A stretch of DNA of 64,000 nt from Parvularcula maris (GTDB lineage Bacteria > Pseudomonadota > Alphaproteobacteria > Caulobacterales > Parvularculaceae): contig NZ_JANIBC010000001.1 in the NCBI RefSeq assembly GCF_024505085.1, positions 434,001 through 498,000 of the forward strand. Reading direction: 5' to 3'. Position 1 is the first letter of the stretch; each line of letters starts with the position of its first letter. Positions 1 to 12,406 of the stretch are shown here, piece after piece. Under the pieces are notes generated by a model, which was not told the DNA's origin, searched no databases, and saw only the letters and a program-made list of their open reading frames with translations. A program made the position numbers and the translations under genes.

Positions 1-1
1 C

Positions 2-640
2 GACCCGGAGACCGACGACATCTATAACGGCGCCCTCGACAACGCGACGGGCACGGCGATCATCATGGAGGCCGCGCGGATGCTGGCTAAGGAAGGCGGC
101 CACAAGCGCACCATCATCGTCGCTGCCCTGACCGGCGAAGAGAAGGGCCTGCTCGGCGCGGCGCATCTCGCGCGCAATGTGCAGGAGCTCGGCTACGAGC
201 CGGTGGCCAACGTCAATATCGACATGCCGGTGCTCACCTATCCGGTGCGCGACATGATCGCTTTTGGTGCGAAGTACTCGACCCTCGGTCCGGTCTTCGA
301 CGCGGCGGCGGGCGAGGTGGGGCTGCGCGCCACCCCCGACCCGGTGCCGGAGATGAGCCTCTTCGTCCGCTCCGACCACTACCGCTTCGTGCAGGAGGGC
401 ATTCCCTCCCTCTTCCTCTTCAACGGCATGGAAGGGGAGGGGCTGGAAGGCTTCCAGGCCTTCATGGCAACCCACTACCACAAGCCGTCCGACGACATGT
501 CCCTGCCCATCAACTGGGAGGACGGCGCGAAGTTCACCGAGCTGACCGCCGAGATCGTCGGCCGCATCGCCGATATGGATGAGCGCCCGCGCTGGAACGA
601 GGGCGTGGTGTTCGCCAAGGATGAGGGGCCTCGGGGGTAG
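2..640 (+). CDS. M28-family zinc peptidase, C-terminal fragment
   Basis: The reading frame is open at the window edge, so the N-terminus (signal peptide and first zinc ligand) is missing. What remains is the catalytic domain of a peptidase family M28 aminopeptidase. Visible are the bridging aspartate in GALDNATG, the general-base glutamate in the GEEKGLLG motif, a downstream NIDMP aspartate, and the final zinc histidine in THYHKPSDD. Family members hydrolyse N-terminal amino acids and are usually exported to the periplasm. It is followed by a palindromic repeat and then recN on the same strand. Substrate cannot be told from this fragment. Confidence 0.85.
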   Translation, partial: DPETDDIYNGALDNATGTAIIMEAARMLAKEGGHKRTIIVAALTGEEKGLLGAAHLARNVQELGYEPVANVNIDMPVLTYPVRDMIAFGAKYSTLGPVFDAAAGEVGLRATPDPVPEMSLFVRSDHYRFVQEGIPSLFLFNGMEGEGLEGFQAFMATHYHKPSDDMSLPINWEDGAKFTELTAEIVGRIADMDERPRWNEGVVFAKDEGPRG

Positions 641-654
641 GAACCCTTTCAGAC

Positions 655-760
655 GCTTTCCTATGGTCGCGCAGCGATCCATAGGACCCATCTCCTGACG
701 GGTTACCCAGTTGAAGCCGCAGGAGTTGGGTCCCACGGACAAGCCGTGGGAAGGCGTCGA
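655..760. repeat. Family E intergenic palindromic repeat, copy 1
   Basis: Two half-elements face each other here. One carries CCATAGGACCCATCTCCTGA. The other, read on the minus strand, has CTTCCCACGG...CCGTGGGACCCAACTCCT. The second half matches copies near 22.2 and 55.2 kb. It lies between the M28 peptidase stop and recN. Confidence 0.6.
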
Positions 761-826
761 TATAAATGCCCTCCCCACGCCTTGAGTTGACGAGCGCCCC
801 GGCTTGGCCTTTCACCTCTTTCGTCT

Positions 827-2497
827 ATGCTGATCGAACTGACCATCCAGGACATCGTCCTGATCGACCGTCTGACCCTTCCCCTTGGTGGAGGGCTCAG
901 CGCGCTGACTGGGGAGACCGGGGCGGGCAAGTCGATCCTCCTCGATAGCCTCGGCCTCGCTGTCGGCGGCAAGGCCGAGCGGGGCCTCGTGCGCCAGGGG
1001 GCGGAGCAGGGCTCGGTCCAGGCCGTCTTCGAAGTTGCTGATGTCCATCCCGTCTGGGCGCTCCTCGAAGAAGAAGGCCTCACACCCGAGGACGACCTCG
1101 TCATCCTGCGCCGTATCCAGAAGGCCGACGGCAAGTCCCGCGCCTTTGTCGGCGATCGGACGGTGCCCGTCAGCATGCTGCGCCGCATCGGGCAGAGCCT
1201 GATCGAGGTGCACGGCCAGCACGAAAGCCAGGGCTATCTCGACCAGTCCGTGCACCGCGCTCTTTTAGATGATTACGCCGCCCTGGAGCGCGACCGGGAG
1301 GGGGTGAAGGCCGCCTTCCGTGAGCTGAAAGCCATCCGTTCGGAGATAGCCGAGCGCGAGGAGCAGCAGGACCGCGCCGTGCGCGAGGCGGACTATCTGC
1401 GCCACGTGGCGGGGGAGCTCGAAAAGCTCGCTCCAGAGCCGGGCGAAGAGGCTGAGCTTGCCGAGCGGCGCGCCGTGCTGCAGGCGGCGGAGAAAGTGTC
1501 CGAAGACCTCTCTTCCGCCATCGCGGCGCTCGGAGATGACGGGTTAGAGGCCAAACTGTCCTCCGCCGCCGGACGGATCGAGCGGGCGGCCAGTCGGCTC
1601 GGCGAAGACGCCGCTGCGCCGCTGATCGAGGCAGCCACCCGCTTGGACGCAGCGCTCAGCGAGTTCGGCGAGGCGCGTTCGGCGGTCTTGGATGCCGCCG
1701 AAGCCTTCACCCAGGACGAGGACGCCCTGGGCGAGACCGAGGAGCGGCTCTTTGCGCTCAGGGCGGCGGGCCGCAAATATGGGCGTGCTCCCGATGACCT
1801 TCATGCGTATCGGGAGGAAGTGGAGCAGCAGCTCACCCTCCTCGACGAAGGCGAAGCCAGCTTCGAGGAGTTGCGGGGCCGGGAGAAGTTGGCCGCTGGT
1901 GCCTATGCCGAGAAAGCCGCTAAGCTCTCCGCCAAGCGCCAGAAGGCGGCAGGAAGGTTCGCGAAAGAGGTAATGGGCGAGCTCGCCCCCCTCAAGCTCG
2001 ACAAGGCCAAGTTCAAGGTGGTGGTCGAGCAGCCGGACGGCCTGGAGGGCGAGGCGGGCATCGACCGCGTCGCCTTCGAGGTCTCCACCAACCCCGGCGC
2101 GCCCTTTGGCCCCCTCAAACAGATTGCATCCGGCGGCGAGCTCAGCCGCTTCGTCCTGGCGCTGAAGACCGTGCTGACGGCGAAGGACGGGCGCTCGGTC
2201 ATCGTTTTCGACGAGGTGGATTCCGGCGTAGGCGGCGCGGTGGCGGACGCCATCGGCGAGCGGCTGGCGCGGATCGCGGACGATGCCCAGACCCTGGTGG
2301 TGACCCACTCGCCCCAGGTGGCGGCCCGCGCTCGCAGTCATCTCAAGGTGGAGAAGGCCGGCAAGAAGACCGTCCGCACCGATGTCCGCGTGCTGAGCGA
2401 GGAGGAGCGGCGCGAGGAGATCGCCCGCATGCTCTCCGGCGCGACGGTGACCGAAGAGGCAAGGGCTGCGGCGAAGAAGCTCTTGGAGGCGGCGTAA
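827..2497 (+). CDS. recN: DNA repair protein RecN
   Basis: SMC-like ATPase of double-strand break repair, 556 residues, the usual length. It has an N-terminal ABC half with Walker A GETGAGKS at residues 29-36, a Glu/Ala-rich coiled-coil middle (roughly 150-370), and a C-terminal half with the ABC signature around ASGGELSR and Walker B VIVFDEVDSGVGG near residues 458-471. The start MLIELTIQDIVLI matches the family N-terminus, but no Shine-Dalgarno is visible in the CACCTCTTTCGTCT before it, so initiation may be leaderless or weak. No GAAC-N7-GAAC LexA box was found upstream, although recN is SOS-controlled in many bacteria. ligA follows on the same strand, a common alphaproteobacterial order. 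Confidence 0.96.
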   Translation: MLIELTIQDIVLIDRLTLPLGGGLSALTGETGAGKSILLDSLGLAVGGKAERGLVRQGAEQGSVQAVFEVADVHPVWALLEEEGLTPEDDLVILRRIQKADGKSRAFVGDRTVPVSMLRRIGQSLIEVHGQHESQGYLDQSVHRALLDDYAALERDREGVKAAFRELKAIRSEIAEREEQQDRAVREADYLRHVAGELEKLAPEPGEEAELAERRAVLQAAEKVSEDLSSAIAALGDDGLEAKLSSAAGRIERAASRLGEDAAAPLIEAATRLDAALSEFGEARSAVLDAAEAFTQDEDALGETEERLFALRAAGRKYGRAPDDLHAYREEVEQQLTLLDEGEASFEELRGREKLAAGAYAEKAAKLSAKRQKAAGRFAKEVMGELAPLKLDKAKFKVVVEQPDGLEGEAGIDRVAFEVSTNPGAPFGPLKQIASGGELSRFVLALKTVLTAKDGRSVIVFDEVDSGVGGAVADAIGERLARIADDAQTLVVTHSPQVAARARSHLKVEKAGKKTVRTDVRVLSEEERREEIARMLSGATVTEEARAAAKKLLEAA

Positions 2498-2502
2498 CCA
2501 CC

Positions 2503-4842
<2,340 letters not shown>

Positions 4843-4855
4843 GAGAATTAGCGCC

Positions 4856-4987
4856 GTCATCCCGGAAAGCCGAAGGCTTATCCGGGATCCATGGACCGAA
4901 CCGTTGCAACAGCTTTCTGCGTTCTGTCCATGGGTCCGTCGATCCGCTCTGCGGCTCGACCCCCGCTTCGCTGCGGCCGGGATGACG
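4856..4987. repeat. Family C repeat, copy 2
   Basis: Starts 13 nt after the ligA stop with GTCATCCCGG and ends CCGGGATGAC. The internal pair GGATCCATGG / CCATGGGTCC is kept, but the right half carries an extra palindrome, CGATCCGCTCTGCGGCTCG. Confidence 0.75.
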
Positions 4988-5069
4988 GCGAGAAGGAAGC
5001 GACAGCACCAAACCCTTGCCATCTGCCCCGCCCCGCGCCACGCCATCCCCAACCAAAGGGAGGCCCACC

Positions 5070-6212
5070 ATGGCAAAGGACTTCGATATCGTCGTCTACG
5101 GCGCGAGCGGTTTTACGGGGCGCCTAGTCGCCGAGTATCTGGGCTCCATCGGCCATCAGCGCTTCGCCATGGCTGGGCGCAACGAAGCCAAACTGAAGGA
5201 AGTCCGCGATGAGCTCGGCATCGACGCGCCGCTCCTCATCGCCGACGGCGAGGACGAGGCGGCGCTCAAGAAGCTTGCCGAGAGCACGAAGGTGGTCACC
5301 ACCCTGGTCGGCCCCTACCAGCTCTACGGCGACAAGCTGCTCAAGGCCTGCATCGACGCAGGAACCGACTATACGGACCTTTGCGGCGAGCCTGCCTGGA
5401 TGGCGGAGAAGATCCGCGAGGCGAACGATACGGCCAAGGCTTCGGGCTCGCGCATCGTCTTCTCCTGCGGCTTCGATTCGATCCCCAGCGATATCGGCAT
5501 GTTGGACCTGCAGGAGAAAGCGAAAGCTGCGGGCGCCCCGGCGGAGCGGGTCAAGCTCTTTGTGCGCGGCATGAAGGGCACCTTCTCCGGCGGCACGGCG
5601 GCGAGCTTCAAGGCGACCATGAAGGCCGCCTTCTCGAACCCGCAGGTGCTCGAGGACCTCAAAAACCCCTTCTCCCTCTGCCCCGGCTTCACCGGGCCGA
5701 AGCAGCCCAACCCCCAGGCGGTCAGGTATGACGAGGAGGCGCAGACCTGGCTCGCCCCCTTCATCATGGCGTCGATCAACACCAAGAACGTCCACCGCTC
5801 GAACTACCTTCAGGGCCACGCCTACGGTGAGGGTCTCGTCTATGACGAGATGATCCCGACCGGCGACGGCGAGGAGGGTAAGGCGCGGGCGGAGGCCATC
5901 GCGAACGACAAGTCCATGGCTGGCGACGACGCGCCTAAGCCCGGCGAGGGGCCTTCCAAGGACGAGCGCGAAAACGGCAGCTTCCACCTCCAGCTCATCG
6001 GCAGCGGGCCGGACGGCGTCATCGCGCAGACAGAGGTGAAAGGCGACAAGGACCCAGGCTACGGCTCCACCTCCAAGATGATCTCCGAGGCCTCGATCTG
6101 CCTGGTGGAGGACAGGCCGGACGGGCAGGGCGGCATCACCACCCCCGCCGCTTGCCTGGGTTCCGACCTGCGCAAGCGGCTTCACGAGCGGGCAGGGGTC
6201 ACCTTCTCCTAA
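5070..6212 (+). CDS. Saccharopine dehydrogenase-like oxidoreductase
   Basis: 380-residue protein that opens with a Rossmann motif (VVYGASGFTGRLVAEYL) typical of the saccharopine dehydrogenase / trans-acting enoyl reductase superfamily. The ATG at 5070 is chosen because AAAGGGAGG sits just ahead of it. An in-frame ATG 54 nt upstream would only add a Pro/Arg-rich tail. Members include mycobacterial lipid enoyl reductases and many uncharacterised proteins, so the substrate is unknown. The middle contains a conserved-looking FSCGFDSIPSDIG segment, which is frequent in this subfamily. It is separated from ligA by a repeat and from rfbC by 53 nt. Confidence 0.85.
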   Translation: MAKDFDIVVYGASGFTGRLVAEYLGSIGHQRFAMAGRNEAKLKEVRDELGIDAPLLIADGEDEAALKKLAESTKVVTTLVGPYQLYGDKLLKACIDAGTDYTDLCGEPAWMAEKIREANDTAKASGSRIVFSCGFDSIPSDIGMLDLQEKAKAAGAPAERVKLFVRGMKGTFSGGTAASFKATMKAAFSNPQVLEDLKNPFSLCPGFTGPKQPNPQAVRYDEEAQTWLAPFIMASINTKNVHRSNYLQGHAYGEGLVYDEMIPTGDGEEGKARAEAIANDKSMAGDDAPKPGEGPSKDERENGSFHLQLIGSGPDGVIAQTEVKGDKDPGYGSTSKMISEASICLVEDRPDGQGGITTPAACLGSDLRKRLHERAGVTFS

Positions 6213-6265
6213 CGGGCGTCCGGCACGAAGCTTGCGGTAGCGCTAGGAAAGTTTAGGGCATTCCC

Positions 6266-6826
6266 ATGTTCACACGCCTCGCCATTCCCGATGTCATCCT
6301 CGTGCAGCCCAAGCGGCATGGGGACCACCGCGGCTTCTTTGAAGAGAGCTTCGTCGCCTCCCGCTACGCCGAGGGGGGGATCGAGGGGCCGTTCGTGCAG
6401 GACAACCACTCGCTGAGCGGTGGGGTGGGCACGCTTCGCGGGCTGCACTTTCAGACCGAGCCGTCACCGCAAGGCAAGCTCGTGCGCTGCACGCGCGGGC
6501 GCATTCTCGATGTGGCGGTGGATATCCGGCAAGGCTCACCGACCTATGGCCAGCATGTGAGCGAAGAGCTTTCGGCCGAGAACGGGCGGCAGCTCTGGGT
6601 GCCGGCAGGCTTCGCCCACGGCTTCGTCACGCTCGAGCCCAACACGGAAGTTCAGTACAAGGTGACAAGCTACTACGACCCCGAAGCCGATAAGGGCCTC
6701 GCCTGGGACGATCCGGCGCTCGGCATCGACTGGGGGCTTGGTGGGAAAGAGCCGGTGCTCTCGGGCAAGGATACACAGCACCCGGTGCTCGCTGACCTTC
6801 CGACCTACTTCACCTATAAGGGCTGA
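6266..6826 (+). CDS. rfbC: dTDP-4-dehydrorhamnose 3,5-epimerase RfbC
   Basis: Third step of dTDP-L-rhamnose synthesis. This is a cupin-type epimerase of 186 residues, normal length. Visible are RGLHFQ with catalytic H61, D88, and the Tyr-containing EVQYKVTSYYD segment with Y131, together with WVPAGFAHGF. First gene of a tightly packed rfbC-rfbB-rfbD-rfbA unit, with only 6 nt to rfbB. An AGGG lies 7 nt before the ATG. The product feeds a rhamnose-containing surface polysaccharide. Confidence 0.95.
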   Translation: MFTRLAIPDVILVQPKRHGDHRGFFEESFVASRYAEGGIEGPFVQDNHSLSGGVGTLRGLHFQTEPSPQGKLVRCTRGRILDVAVDIRQGSPTYGQHVSEELSAENGRQLWVPAGFAHGFVTLEPNTEVQYKVTSYYDPEADKGLAWDDPALGIDWGLGGKEPVLSGKDTQHPVLADLPTYFTYKG

Positions 6827-6832
6827 ACCATC

Positions 6833-7894
<1,062 letters not shown>

Positions 7895-7896
7895 TC

Positions 7897-8784
7897 ATGG
7901 CGAAGATTCTCGTTGCAGGCCGCTCCGGCCAGGTCGCGCAGAGCCTTGCGGAGGCTGCCGCTGATCGTCCGGGTATGGAGCTAGTCTGCCTGGGACGCCC
8001 GGACCTCGACATCGCGGATCTCGATAGCGTCAAGAAGGCGTTCGCCGCGCACGCGCCGGACCTCGTCATCAACGCGGCGGCGTACACGGCGGTGGACCAG
8101 GCGGAGACGGACCGCGACGAGGCCTATGCGGGGAACGAGGGCGGTCCGAAGAACCTAGCCGAGGCGGCATCGGCTGCCGGTGTTCCGCTCTTTCATATCT
8201 CCACGGACTATGTCTTCGACGGCGAGGGAACGGAACCCTACGAAGAGACGGACCCGGTCTCGCCTTTAGGTGTCTACGGATCGTCCAAGCTGGCCGGGGA
8301 AGAGGCCGTTCTTAAAGCGCACGAACAAGCCGCGATCTTCCGCACGGCCTGGGTCTACGGCGTCTACGGTAAGAACTTTCTCAAGACCATGCTGCGCCTC
8401 GCGGCGGACCGTGATGAGCTAGGCGTGGTCGCCGACCAGAGGGGCGCGCCGACCTCCTCACACGACATCGCGAAAGGCCTTCTGGACGTCGCCGAAGCCT
8501 GGCTCGGCGGCAAGGTGGAGCGGGGGATCTACCACATGACGGCGGGCGGTGAGGCGGTGTGGGCGGACTTCGCCGAGGCCATCTTCGAGGAGAGCGCGGC
8601 GCAGGGCGGCCCCTCCGCCACCATCAGGCGTATTCCGTCTTCGGAGTTTCCAACCCCGGCGAAGCGCCCCTCCTACTCCGTTCTCTCCTCCGACAAACTG
8701 GCAGCGACCTATGATGTCCGTCTGCCCCACTGGCGCGACCGGGTGGCCCCCATCGTGGCGCGCGTTCTCAACGAAGGGTCCTGA
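7897..8784 (+). CDS. rfbD: dTDP-4-dehydrorhamnose reductase RfbD
   Basis: Final step of dTDP-L-rhamnose synthesis, an NAD(P)H-dependent reduction. 295 residues with the atypical family glycine motif [22 protein letters not shown], the STDYVFDG segment, and the YGSSKLAGE Tyr-x3-Lys pair. Its stop is 4 nt before the rfbA ATG, consistent with one transcript. Confidence 0.95.
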   Translation: MAKILVAGRSGQVAQSLAEAAADRPGMELVCLGRPDLDIADLDSVKKAFAAHAPDLVINAAAYTAVDQAETDRDEAYAGNEGGPKNLAEAASAAGVPLFHISTDYVFDGEGTEPYEETDPVSPLGVYGSSKLAGEEAVLKAHEQAAIFRTAWVYGVYGKNFLKTMLRLAADRDELGVVADQRGAPTSSHDIAKGLLDVAEAWLGGKVERGIYHMTAGGEAVWADFAEAIFEESAAQGGPSATIRRIPSSEFPTPAKRPSYSVLSSDKLAATYDVRLPHWRDRVAPIVARVLNEGS

Positions 8785-8788
8785 TCCG

Positions 8789-9655
8789 ATGAAGGGCATC
8801 ATCCTCGCAGGCGGCCACGGCACGCGGCTCTACCCCATCACCCGCGCGGTCTCGAAACAGCTCCTGCCGGTCTATGACAAGCCGATGGTCTACCACCCGA
8901 TCACCACGCTGATGCTGGCGGGCATCCGGGAGATCATGCTGATCGCGACGCCGGACATGATGGACCTCTACAAGCAGCTGCTCGGTACGGGCGAGCAGTG
9001 GGGCGTCGAGTTTCAGTACGCGGTACAGGATGAGCCGCGCGGCCTCGCCGAAGCGTTCCTGATCGGCGAAGAGTTCGTAGGCGGACAACCCTGCGCACTC
9101 GCCCTTGGCGACAACATGTTCTATGGCGCTGGGTTGTCCGGCGAGCTACAGCAGGCGGGAAAGATCGAAGACGGCGCCGTGGTTTTTGCCTACCGCGTGC
9201 CCGATCCCGAGGCTTTCGGTGTCGTCGAGATCGATGAGAACGGCCGGGCGCTGAGCATCGAGGAGAAGCCGCAGAAGCCGAAAAGCGACTGGGCGGTCAC
9301 GGGCCTCTACTTCTACGACCAGGACGTCACCAAGATCGCCAAGGAAGTCAAACCCTCCGCCCGCGGAGAGCTGGAGATCACCTCGATCAACGACGCCTAC
9401 CTCCAGGCGGGCAAGCTGAAGGTCAGCCGCCTTCCGCGCGGCACGGCCTGGCTCGACGCAGGCACCTTCGACGGCCTCCTTCAAGCCAGCCAGTTCGTAC
9501 AGACCCTGGAAGCGCGCCAGCGTTTCAAGATCGCTTGTCCGGAGGAGGTCGCCTTCCGCAAGGGGTTCATCACCAAGGAAAGGCTCATCGAGCTGGCCGA
9601 CGCGTTCAAGAACGACTACCAGACCTATCTGCGCGACGTAGCCGAGAACGGCTGA
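8789..9655 (+). CDS. rfbA: Glucose-1-phosphate thymidylyltransferase RfbA
   Basis: First enzyme of the pathway, forming dTDP-glucose. 288 residues from ATG 8789. The conserved [18 protein letters not shown] start fixes this codon, although the frame stays open upstream inside rfbD. The nucleotide-binding GGHGTRL motif, [15 protein letters not shown], and the ALGDNMFYG metal-binding segment are all visible. It ends 9 nt from the convergent ugd stop with no clear terminator between them. Confidence 0.97.
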   Translation: MKGIILAGGHGTRLYPITRAVSKQLLPVYDKPMVYHPITTLMLAGIREIMLIATPDMMDLYKQLLGTGEQWGVEFQYAVQDEPRGLAEAFLIGEEFVGGQPCALALGDNMFYGAGLSGELQQAGKIEDGAVVFAYRVPDPEAFGVVEIDENGRALSIEEKPQKPKSDWAVTGLYFYDQDVTKIAKEVKPSARGELEITSINDAYLQAGKLKVSRLPRGTAWLDAGTFDGLLQASQFVQTLEARQRFKIACPEEVAFRKGFITKERLIELADAFKNDYQTYLRDVAENG

Positions 9656-9664
9656 GCCAGGCGA

Positions 9665-10987
9665 CTACTCGCGGCCGATCGAGCGGTACTGGAAGCCTGC
9701 CCCGCGCACCGTTTCAGGGCGGTAGATGTTGCGCAGATCGACCATGATGGGCGTGTTAAGCGCCGATTTGATCTTCTTGAGGTCAAGCGCTCTATAGGCG
9801 TCCCACTCGGTGACGATGACCACGCAGTCGGCCCCCTCGCACGCATCGTAGGGGCCGGTGCAGTAGGTGATGGCGTCCTCGCCCAGTAGCTTGCGGGCCT
9901 CTTCCATCCCCTCCGGGTCGTGCGTCCTGATCGAGGCGCCCGCTTCTCTCAGCATGGGTACGATATCGAGGCTGGGGCTGTCGCGCATATCATCCGTATT
10001 AGGCTTGAAGGTCAGGCCGAGCATGGCCACCGTCTTGCCCTCTGCCGTGCCGCCCAGCATCTGAACGATCCGCCCCGCCATGCTCTTCTTCCGCTCGGCA
10101 TTGGCTTCGACCACCGCGTCGACGATACGCACGGGGGAGTCGAAATCCGCGGCGGTCTTGGTCAGCGCCAGCGTGTCCTTGGGAAAGCAGCTCCCGCCAT
10201 AGCCAGGCCCGGCATGGAGGAACTTCGTCCCTATACGGCCGTCCAGCCCGATGCCCTTGGCCACCTGCTGCACATCCGCGCCCACCTTCTCGCAGAGGTC
10301 CGCCATCTCGTTGATGAAGGTGATCTTGGTGGCGAGAAACGCGTTGGCCGCGTATTTGATCAGCTCCGAGGTCGCCCTTTTGGTAAATAGGATAGGCGTC
10401 TCGCTGATATAGAGGGGTCGGTAGATCTCGCGCATCACCTCCACGGCGCGCTCGTCCTCCGTACCCACCACGACCCGGTCGGGCTTCTTGAAGTCGTTGA
10501 TGGCCGCGCCCTCGCGAAGAAACTCGGGGTTCGAGGCGACGGAGAAGTGCACACCTTCGGCGAACTCCTTGCGGGTCCGCTTGATGACCTCGGCCACCTC
10601 TCGGCCCGTGCCGACGGGTACGGTCGATTTGGTCACCACCACGGTGTAGTCGGTGATCGCCTCGGCGATCTCCTCGGCGGCGGCGTAGACATAGGAGAGG
10701 TCGGCATGCCCATCACCTCGCCTCGATGGCGTACCGACGGCGATGAACACCGCGTCCGCCCCCGGCACGGCCTCGGCGATATCGGTGGTGAAGGAGAGCC
10801 TTCCCGCGCGCACGTTCTTCTCGACCAGCACGTCGAGACCCGGCTCGTAGATCGGCATCACACCGTCCAGAAGCCGGTCAATCTTGCCTCGGTCCTTATC
10901 GACGCAGATGACGTCGTGCCCGAAATCGGAGAAGCAGGCCCCCGAGACGAGCCCCACATAGCCGGTACCGATCATTGCAATGCGCAT
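9665..10987 (-). CDS. ugd: UDP-glucose 6-dehydrogenase
   Basis: Oxidises UDP-glucose to UDP-glucuronate with two NAD+. 440 residues, usual for the single-chain bacterial enzyme. N-terminal Rossmann motif GTGYVGLVSG at residues 7-16, the catalytic cysteine in GYGGSCFPKDT, and the C-terminal UDP-binding domain containing GLTFKPNTDDMRDSP. Convergent with rfbA and transcribed from the side of the AGE epimerase. It supplies an acidic sugar, probably for the same surface glycan as the rhamnose genes. Confidence 0.96.
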   Translation of the reverse strand: MRIAMIGTGYVGLVSGACFSDFGHDVICVDKDRGKIDRLLDGVMPIYEPGLDVLVEKNVRAGRLSFTTDIAEAVPGADAVFIAVGTPSRRGDGHADLSYVYAAAEEIAEAITDYTVVVTKSTVPVGTGREVAEVIKRTRKEFAEGVHFSVASNPEFLREGAAINDFKKPDRVVVGTEDERAVEVMREIYRPLYISETPILFTKRATSELIKYAANAFLATKITFINEMADLCEKVGADVQQVAKGIGLDGRIGTKFLHAGPGYGGSCFPKDTLALTKTAADFDSPVRIVDAVVEANAERKKSMAGRIVQMLGGTAEGKTVAMLGLTFKPNTDDMRDSPSLDIVPMLREAGASIRTHDPEGMEEARKLLGEDAITYCTGPYDACEGADCVVIVTEWDAYRALDLKKIKSALNTPIMVDLRNIYRPETVRGAGFQYRSIGRE

Positions 10988-11048
10988 GGTGCGACTCCCT
11001 TTCCGGTTCGGGCGGGGTTAGCTTTCCACCGGCCTGCAAGTCCAGCCG

Positions 11049-12176
11049 CTAACCATCATAGGCCAGCAGCTCATCGGCCAGGGTGATGATGTGGTAGAGA
11101 AGACTGGTCGGCATCAGTTCCGACGCGGCGCTGCCGTCGGCGTTCAGCCGGTCGACCCACCCGCCTTTGGCGACAGGAGCGAGGTAGAGCTCGACGAATG
11201 TCTCGAGCAGCCTGCCCGCTTCCTCGTGGTAGGCGGCCTCGCCGGTCAGACGGCCAAGGGTTGCTGCCGCCCTGATATGCTCGGTCTGACACCACAGGCG
11301 CCCCGTCTGCAGAGCCTCGTCGGCGGCGAGATCGACCTCGTCGCTCAGGATGCCATATCTTCCGATACGGCCCAGCCGCCTGGCGTTCTCGTACAGCGTG
11401 ACGAGGTGCGGAAGGTCGGTCTCGCCAGCCCGCTGCAGCAGCCAGAGCCATTCCGTCATGTGCCCTGGTTCGATCAGTGCGCCCTTGCGAGGGTCGGGTA
11501 TCCAATCCTCGGTGAAGAACTCCAGGAGTACACCCCTATCCGGGTCCCAGAAGTGCTCGTGATAGAGGCTAAGCACCTCGCGCTGCGCCTCTTCTGCGAA
11601 GGCTGAAGCACCGGCTTCCAACCGCAAGGTGGACGCCTCGAAGAGGTGCATATGCGGGTTCTGCCGCCGGGGCAGGGAGGGGGGGAAGGCCTCGGCGTAG
11701 CCGCCATGCTCGTGCCGAAGCGCGGAGAAGTAGCCCTCCACCACGCTGTCCACCTCTTCGGCTTCCGGGTCGTCATAGACCGCCCGCCGCTCGGCCGAGG
11801 CGAGGAGGGCAAAAGTGTGGTCGTAGCCGTCGCGCGTGTCGTTCAGCACCTCGCCCTCGGGGCTGAACACGTGGACGAAGCTGGGCACGAAGCCTTCCTT
11901 GGGCAGAAGCCCCCGGTCGATCATGAAGCGCCAGCCGTGATCCGACGCGGCGCGGCCATCCGCCATCAGACCCAGCAGCTCCGCCCGCGCAAAGGAGAAC
12001 GCCTGGCGCGCCTGCACCCGCCAACGCTTGGGCGCATCCACGACCGGCTCGCCGTTATGGGTGAGGGACTCGTGGTAGCCGCCGCGCGGGTCCAGCGCCG
12101 CTGAAGACCACAAAGGCAGGGCATCGTCCCGAACCCAAGCCAGGAACCACTCGCGCTGCTCGTGATAGGTGGTCAT
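11049..12176 (-). CDS. AGE-family sugar epimerase/isomerase
   Basis: About 375 residues with the (alpha/alpha)6-barrel signature of N-acylglucosamine 2-epimerases and mannose isomerases. Visible are YHESLTHNGEPV near the start, HEHGGYAEAFPPS and NPHMHLFEAS in the middle, and GHMTEWLWLL towards the end. These histidines form the active site in the family. The ATG at 12176 is preferred because GGGAG lies about 9 nt upstream; a TTG two codons earlier is possible. Neighbouring ugd suggests nucleotide-sugar metabolism. The exact substrate (mannose, mannose-6-phosphate, GlcNAc, cellobiose) cannot be read from sequence. Confidence 0.85.
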   Translation of the reverse strand: MTTYHEQREWFLAWVRDDALPLWSSAALDPRGGYHESLTHNGEPVVDAPKRWRVQARQAFSFARAELLGLMADGRAASDHGWRFMIDRGLLPKEGFVPSFVHVFSPEGEVLNDTRDGYDHTFALLASAERRAVYDDPEAEEVDSVVEGYFSALRHEHGGYAEAFPPSLPRRQNPHMHLFEASTLRLEAGASAFAEEAQREVLSLYHEHFWDPDRGVLLEFFTEDWIPDPRKGALIEPGHMTEWLWLLQRAGETDLPHLVTLYENARRLGRIGRYGILSDEVDLAADEALQTGRLWCQTEHIRAAATLGRLTGEAAYHEEAGRLLETFVELYLAPVAKGGWVDRLNADGSAASELMPTSLLYHIITLADELLAYDG

Positions 12177-12285
12177 CTGCAAGGTCTCCCAACGGTCCAG
12201 GCCTCATAGCCAGCTCCGCGGCAAACGCCATCACCCCGAGGCGGTTCGCAGGCCTTGGACGAGAACATGGCAATCGTACGGAAAG

Positions 12286-12361
12286 TGGTGCCCCCAGTCC
12301 GACTCGAACGAACGACCTACTGATTACAAATCAGTTGCTCTACCAGCTGAGCTATAGGGGC
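12286..12361 (-). tRNA. tRNA-Thr (anticodon UGU)
   Basis: Reading the minus strand, GCCCCTA pairs with TGGGGGC, with discriminator A and an encoded CCA. The anticodon stem ACTGA/TCAGT encloses TTTGTAA with TGT as anticodon. The TTCGAGTC T-loop region is present. Confidence 0.97.
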
Positions 12362-12406
12362 TTTGTGGGGGTAGGGATTGCCGCAAACGGGGCGGCAGAT
12401 CAATCG

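Noticed and set aside
655-826. LexA box or clear promoter for recN
   Set aside because: No GAAC-N7-GAAC or GTTC-N7-GTTC was found; TTGACG at 787 has no acceptable -10 at normal spacing.
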